This document shows positions 61,260 to 64,000 of a stretch of DNA of 64,000 nt, in pieces. The notes beneath the pieces were generated by a model. It was not told where the DNA came from and ran no database searches. It worked only from the letters and a program-made list of their open reading frames with translations. This DNA is from Pseudarthrobacter psychrotolerans. GTDB lineage: Bacteria > Actinomycetota > Actinomycetes > Actinomycetales > Micrococcaceae. The stretch's first letter is position 1; the number at the start of each line of letters is the position of its first letter. The stretch lies in assembly GCF_009911795.1 (NCBI RefSeq), contig NZ_CP047898.1, positions 1,860,001 through 1,924,000 on the forward strand. Direction: 5' to 3'. The translations under genes and the position numbers were made by a program.

Positions 61260-64000
61260 TCAGCCCCAGTGGGGCGGCTTGTTTTCCTTCAGCCATGCGT
61301 CGTGATCGTTGTCGGGGCTATCGCCCCAGCCTTTCGGGTCATCCTCAGCGGCCTTGTTGGGCAGGATACCCGCGGTGCCTGCCTGCTGGCGGTCCGGTAC
61401 CGCCGCGTTCCCGGTGCCTGTAGGGTCCGCCTGGTCGCTACCGGATGTCTCCGCCTGATCGGCGTTCCGTGGGCTCACAACAACCGCCTCCTCACTGGCC
61501 AGGCGTCCGGCCTGGTCTTCGTTCCTGTCGTTTTGTACGTTCCCCAGCGCGAGGGAGTCCATGTCCTCGTCGAAGAATCCGCCCGAGGCCGTCCCCGTCC
61601 GGGCGGCAGAACATTCTCAAGACCCAGATAGCCGGCGATCCGGTCCGCGCAGGCGGACGGGTCCGTAAAGACTTCGATGGTCCACAGCGGCATATACCGC
61701 CAGCCCATCCGTTCCAGCAGCTGTGGGCGGAGCCGGCTCCGTTCACGGACGCTCATGGTCCGGTACTGTTCCGTGCCGTCGGATTCGATAGCCACAGGCC
61801 GCGGAATGTCGGCGTCGTCCTGGCCCATGGTGCTGAGTGGGTCTGCCGCAGCCACCACGTCAATGACGCCGTCATACTGGTGCCAGACGCGCGCGCCGCG
61901 GGCACGCAGCCGGTCGCCAAGATCGGCGACGAGGGGATCGGCTCCAAGCGCCTGCTCACTGGCAGCGGCCCGGGACGCCGGGGTGCCGAGATCGGTCTTT
62001 CCCGCAATCTCACGGTTCAGGAGTTCGTAGAAGTCCACCGCGCCGTAGGACAGCCGGGTGTGATCGAGGTCTTCGGGCTGGAAACACGTCAGGACGTGGA
62101 GCGAACGCCGGGCACGTGTCATGGCCAAAGCAAATTTCTCCCGCCCGCCCTCAGCGGACAGCGGACCGAAGTTGTGCAGCGCCCGGCCATGCGGAGTACG
62201 GCCGAACCCGGGCGAGAAGATCACGTGGTCACGGACCAGCCCCTGCGCCCGTTCAAGGTCAACCACCCGGAACGACTCGGATCCTGCGCTGAAGAAGCTG
62301 GCCAGCCCCGGGTGGTTCGGGAGCTGAAGGCGAATGGACTCACCGATCCGGGCAGCATGGCGAAGGCTGGCGGTAACAACTGCCAGCGACGTGCGTGGCC
62401 GCGTCCGTGCGTGCTCAAAGACCAGCTGCACCACCCGGTTAACCTCAGCCACCACGGATTCGACGCCTTCGTGGTCGGCGCTGGGCAGCCCCGTGCCGTC
62501 GGGCAGGTACTCAACCAGGAGCGCCCTGTCCAGCCCTGTGGCCGACTGTCCTTCCGGGAGCCTGCGGAGGGCGCCGTCGTAGGAGTTCTTGCTCAGCTGC
62601 AGGACCAGGTCCTCGTCAACCGCGCGGTACACAAAATTCAACCGCCAGACAGGCAGGACGCCAGACAGGGCCGAGTAGGCGCTTTCGACGCGCTGGTGGG
62701 CCGCTTCACCGGCGGCCAGCCGCTCGACGCCCACGGTGAAAGTCCGGGGGCTGGCGATCTTGGCATCACCGAAAGCTATGACCTGCCGGGCGCGGGCGAT
62801 GGCGGGAAGGACGGCCTGCAGCGACGTGGCTTCGGCGTCCAGGATGACAACGGCGTCGAAGCGCTGTTCGGCCGGCAGGAGCCCGGTCATGAGGTAGGGG
62901 CTGACCGACCATACCGGCACCAGCATGGGGACCAGCTCGGCGGCCTGGGCCGTCAGCGCGGCGAGGGTAACCCGGCCGTCCTTGAGCAGGCTCCTGAGCA
63001 GCTGAGCCTGGCGCGGGTGCTGCGCAATCGCGGCCCGCCACCGTTCAGACAGGTCCCAGCGCAGGCGCGCCGCCCCGCTGGCAATATGGGCGTTGTCCGC
63101 GAGCCGGAATTCGGCCTCAAGCTGCCGGAGTGCGTCCCCGTCAGACATGGCCAGGTAATCGTCGCCGCTGATCATCGCTTCCAGCGCGGACTGCCACCAG
63201 GCCAGCTCAAGCTCGGCGGCGACGGACTCCGCGGGAACCTCCCTGTCCGCGAGATCGGCGAGGAGTTCCCCCAGCCCGTGCTCGCGCATGTTTTCCACGA
63301 GCAGCGTGCGCTCGGGCAGGGTTTTCAGCGTTTGAGTGTCGGCCACGAGGCGCTCCAGCCGCTCCATGAGTTCCTCGTAGCGGGCCGTTGCGAGCGAGCC
63401 GCCGGCCTGTGTGTGCCGCAAGGCCTCCCCCAGATGGGTCAGCTCCCGGTCCAGCGACCGGTACATCACGTTCATTTCGGCGAGTCCCGACGGGACCGCC
63501 GGATGGCGCTGCGAGGTAGCGTATCCGGACCAGAGGGCACGCTGATCCTGCACCAGCACCAGCGAGCTGTGGAGATCGGTGATGTGGACGCCCGGACGGA
63601 CGTACTCTTTCGCGACGCGGCGCAGGCGGGAACGCTGCATGGAGGCCATATCCACGTTGCGTTCCCGGCGCCAGGCGGAGGACGCCGTAGCGGAGATGAG
63701 ATCGTTGACCGGCCTATCGAAGATGTCCGGTGTGAACTTATCGAGGCTTTCGCGGACAGCCATGAGGAGTTCGAGCTGCTCCCCCCACTCCAGGAAGGAG
63801 GTGCCAAGCCGTATCTCGGCATGCTCGGCCACGCTGTTCATCCGGTCCCGCAGGACCGGCAGGTTCTTCGCCACTGTCCGGGCAAGCTCCTGGGCTTCCT
63901 CGGTCTCCTTCCGGGTGAGCAGCCGGGCGCCGTGCCACGGGCTGGTGGTGGACGCGCGGCTGAAGCTGCCAAGCTCGGCGGCCCGGCGAAGCCTGCCGGC
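61260..64000 (-). CDS. Superfamily I helicase-like protein with MTES_1575 nuclease domain, 3' part, one frameshift
   Basis: The open frame enters from the window edge, so the N-terminus is missing. Visible: FDAVVILDAEATSLQAVLPAIARARQVIAFGDAKIASP (helicase motifs II/III-like), LERAQGLVRDHVIFSPGFGRTPHGRALHNFGPLSAEGGREKFALAMTRARRSLHVLT (motifs V/VI), then a REase_MTES_1575 domain (VAIESDGTEQYRTMSVRERSRLRPQLLERMGWRYMPLWTIEVF). At CCCC 61593-61596 one base is missing; restored, the tail reads ASGGFFDEDMDSLALGNVQND to KENKPPHWG, stop at 61260. Such helicase-nucleases are common in actinobacteria and may act in defence or repair. Confidence 0.75.

Overview
The window is high-GC bacterial DNA. Gene content and order (choline/betaine ABC operon, kdp operon, a galU / rimJ-like / GlpR-like / tRNA-Ala block, an MTES_1575-type helicase-nuclease) point to an actinobacterium, most likely Micrococcaceae (Arthrobacter or Pseudarthrobacter). 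That placement is inference from gene content; no 16S rRNA is present.

Region 1 (1-15.5 kb) is ordinary chromosome: the start of a polyphosphate kinase 2 gene, an alanine-type aminotransferase, a four-gene osmoprotectant ABC importer, pirin, an N-acetylglucosamine-kinase-like gene, a LysR/MFS divergent pair, an MFS exporter between two Lrp/AsnC regulators, a DUF1761 membrane protein, CorA and an ABC-F protein. Region 2 (15.5-27.3 kb) is a potassium-uptake block: two tiny membrane ORFs (the second is kdpF), kdpA-B-C-D-E, then an APC-superfamily permease and a TrkH-type channel. kdpE carries a 2-nt insertion and the permease a 1-nt deletion. Similar 11-bp-period GTTAAG repeats precede both the kdp genes and the permease, which suggests one regulon.

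Region 3 (27.3-54.65 kb) is a mosaic genomic island ending at tRNA-Ala. It holds two related HTH genes around a lone AT-rich prepilin gene; the second HTH gene is cut by a complete ISL3-family element. Next comes a type I restriction-modification operon (hsdM-hsdS-hsdR) translationally coupled to two uncharacterised genes (220 and 954 aa). A complete IS21-family element follows, inside another unknown gene. The conjugation and maintenance module contains small unknown genes, a VirD4/TraG-like ATPase, a replication-relaxation protein, an orphan DNA methyltransferase, ArdA antirestriction, an XRE repressor with an ImmA/IrrE protease, and a large serine recombinase whose reading frame runs into the tRNA. 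Two promoters in this module share a CATACT -10, a 17-bp spacer and TTGAACG/CGTTCAA operator half-sites, which fits an ImmR/ImmA-type switch.

Region 4 (54.65-64 kb) returns to chromosome: tRNA-Ala, a GlpR/SepX-like membrane protein, a RimJ-like acetyltransferase, galU, 5-formyl-THF cyclo-ligase, an FmdB zinc ribbon, a SAF-domain (CpaB-like) protein, an IS1182-family element and the 3' part of a helicase-nuclease gene. Four of these genes carry single G/C-homopolymer contractions (five sites), as does the permease of region 2. This pattern looks more like systematic sequencing error than gene decay.
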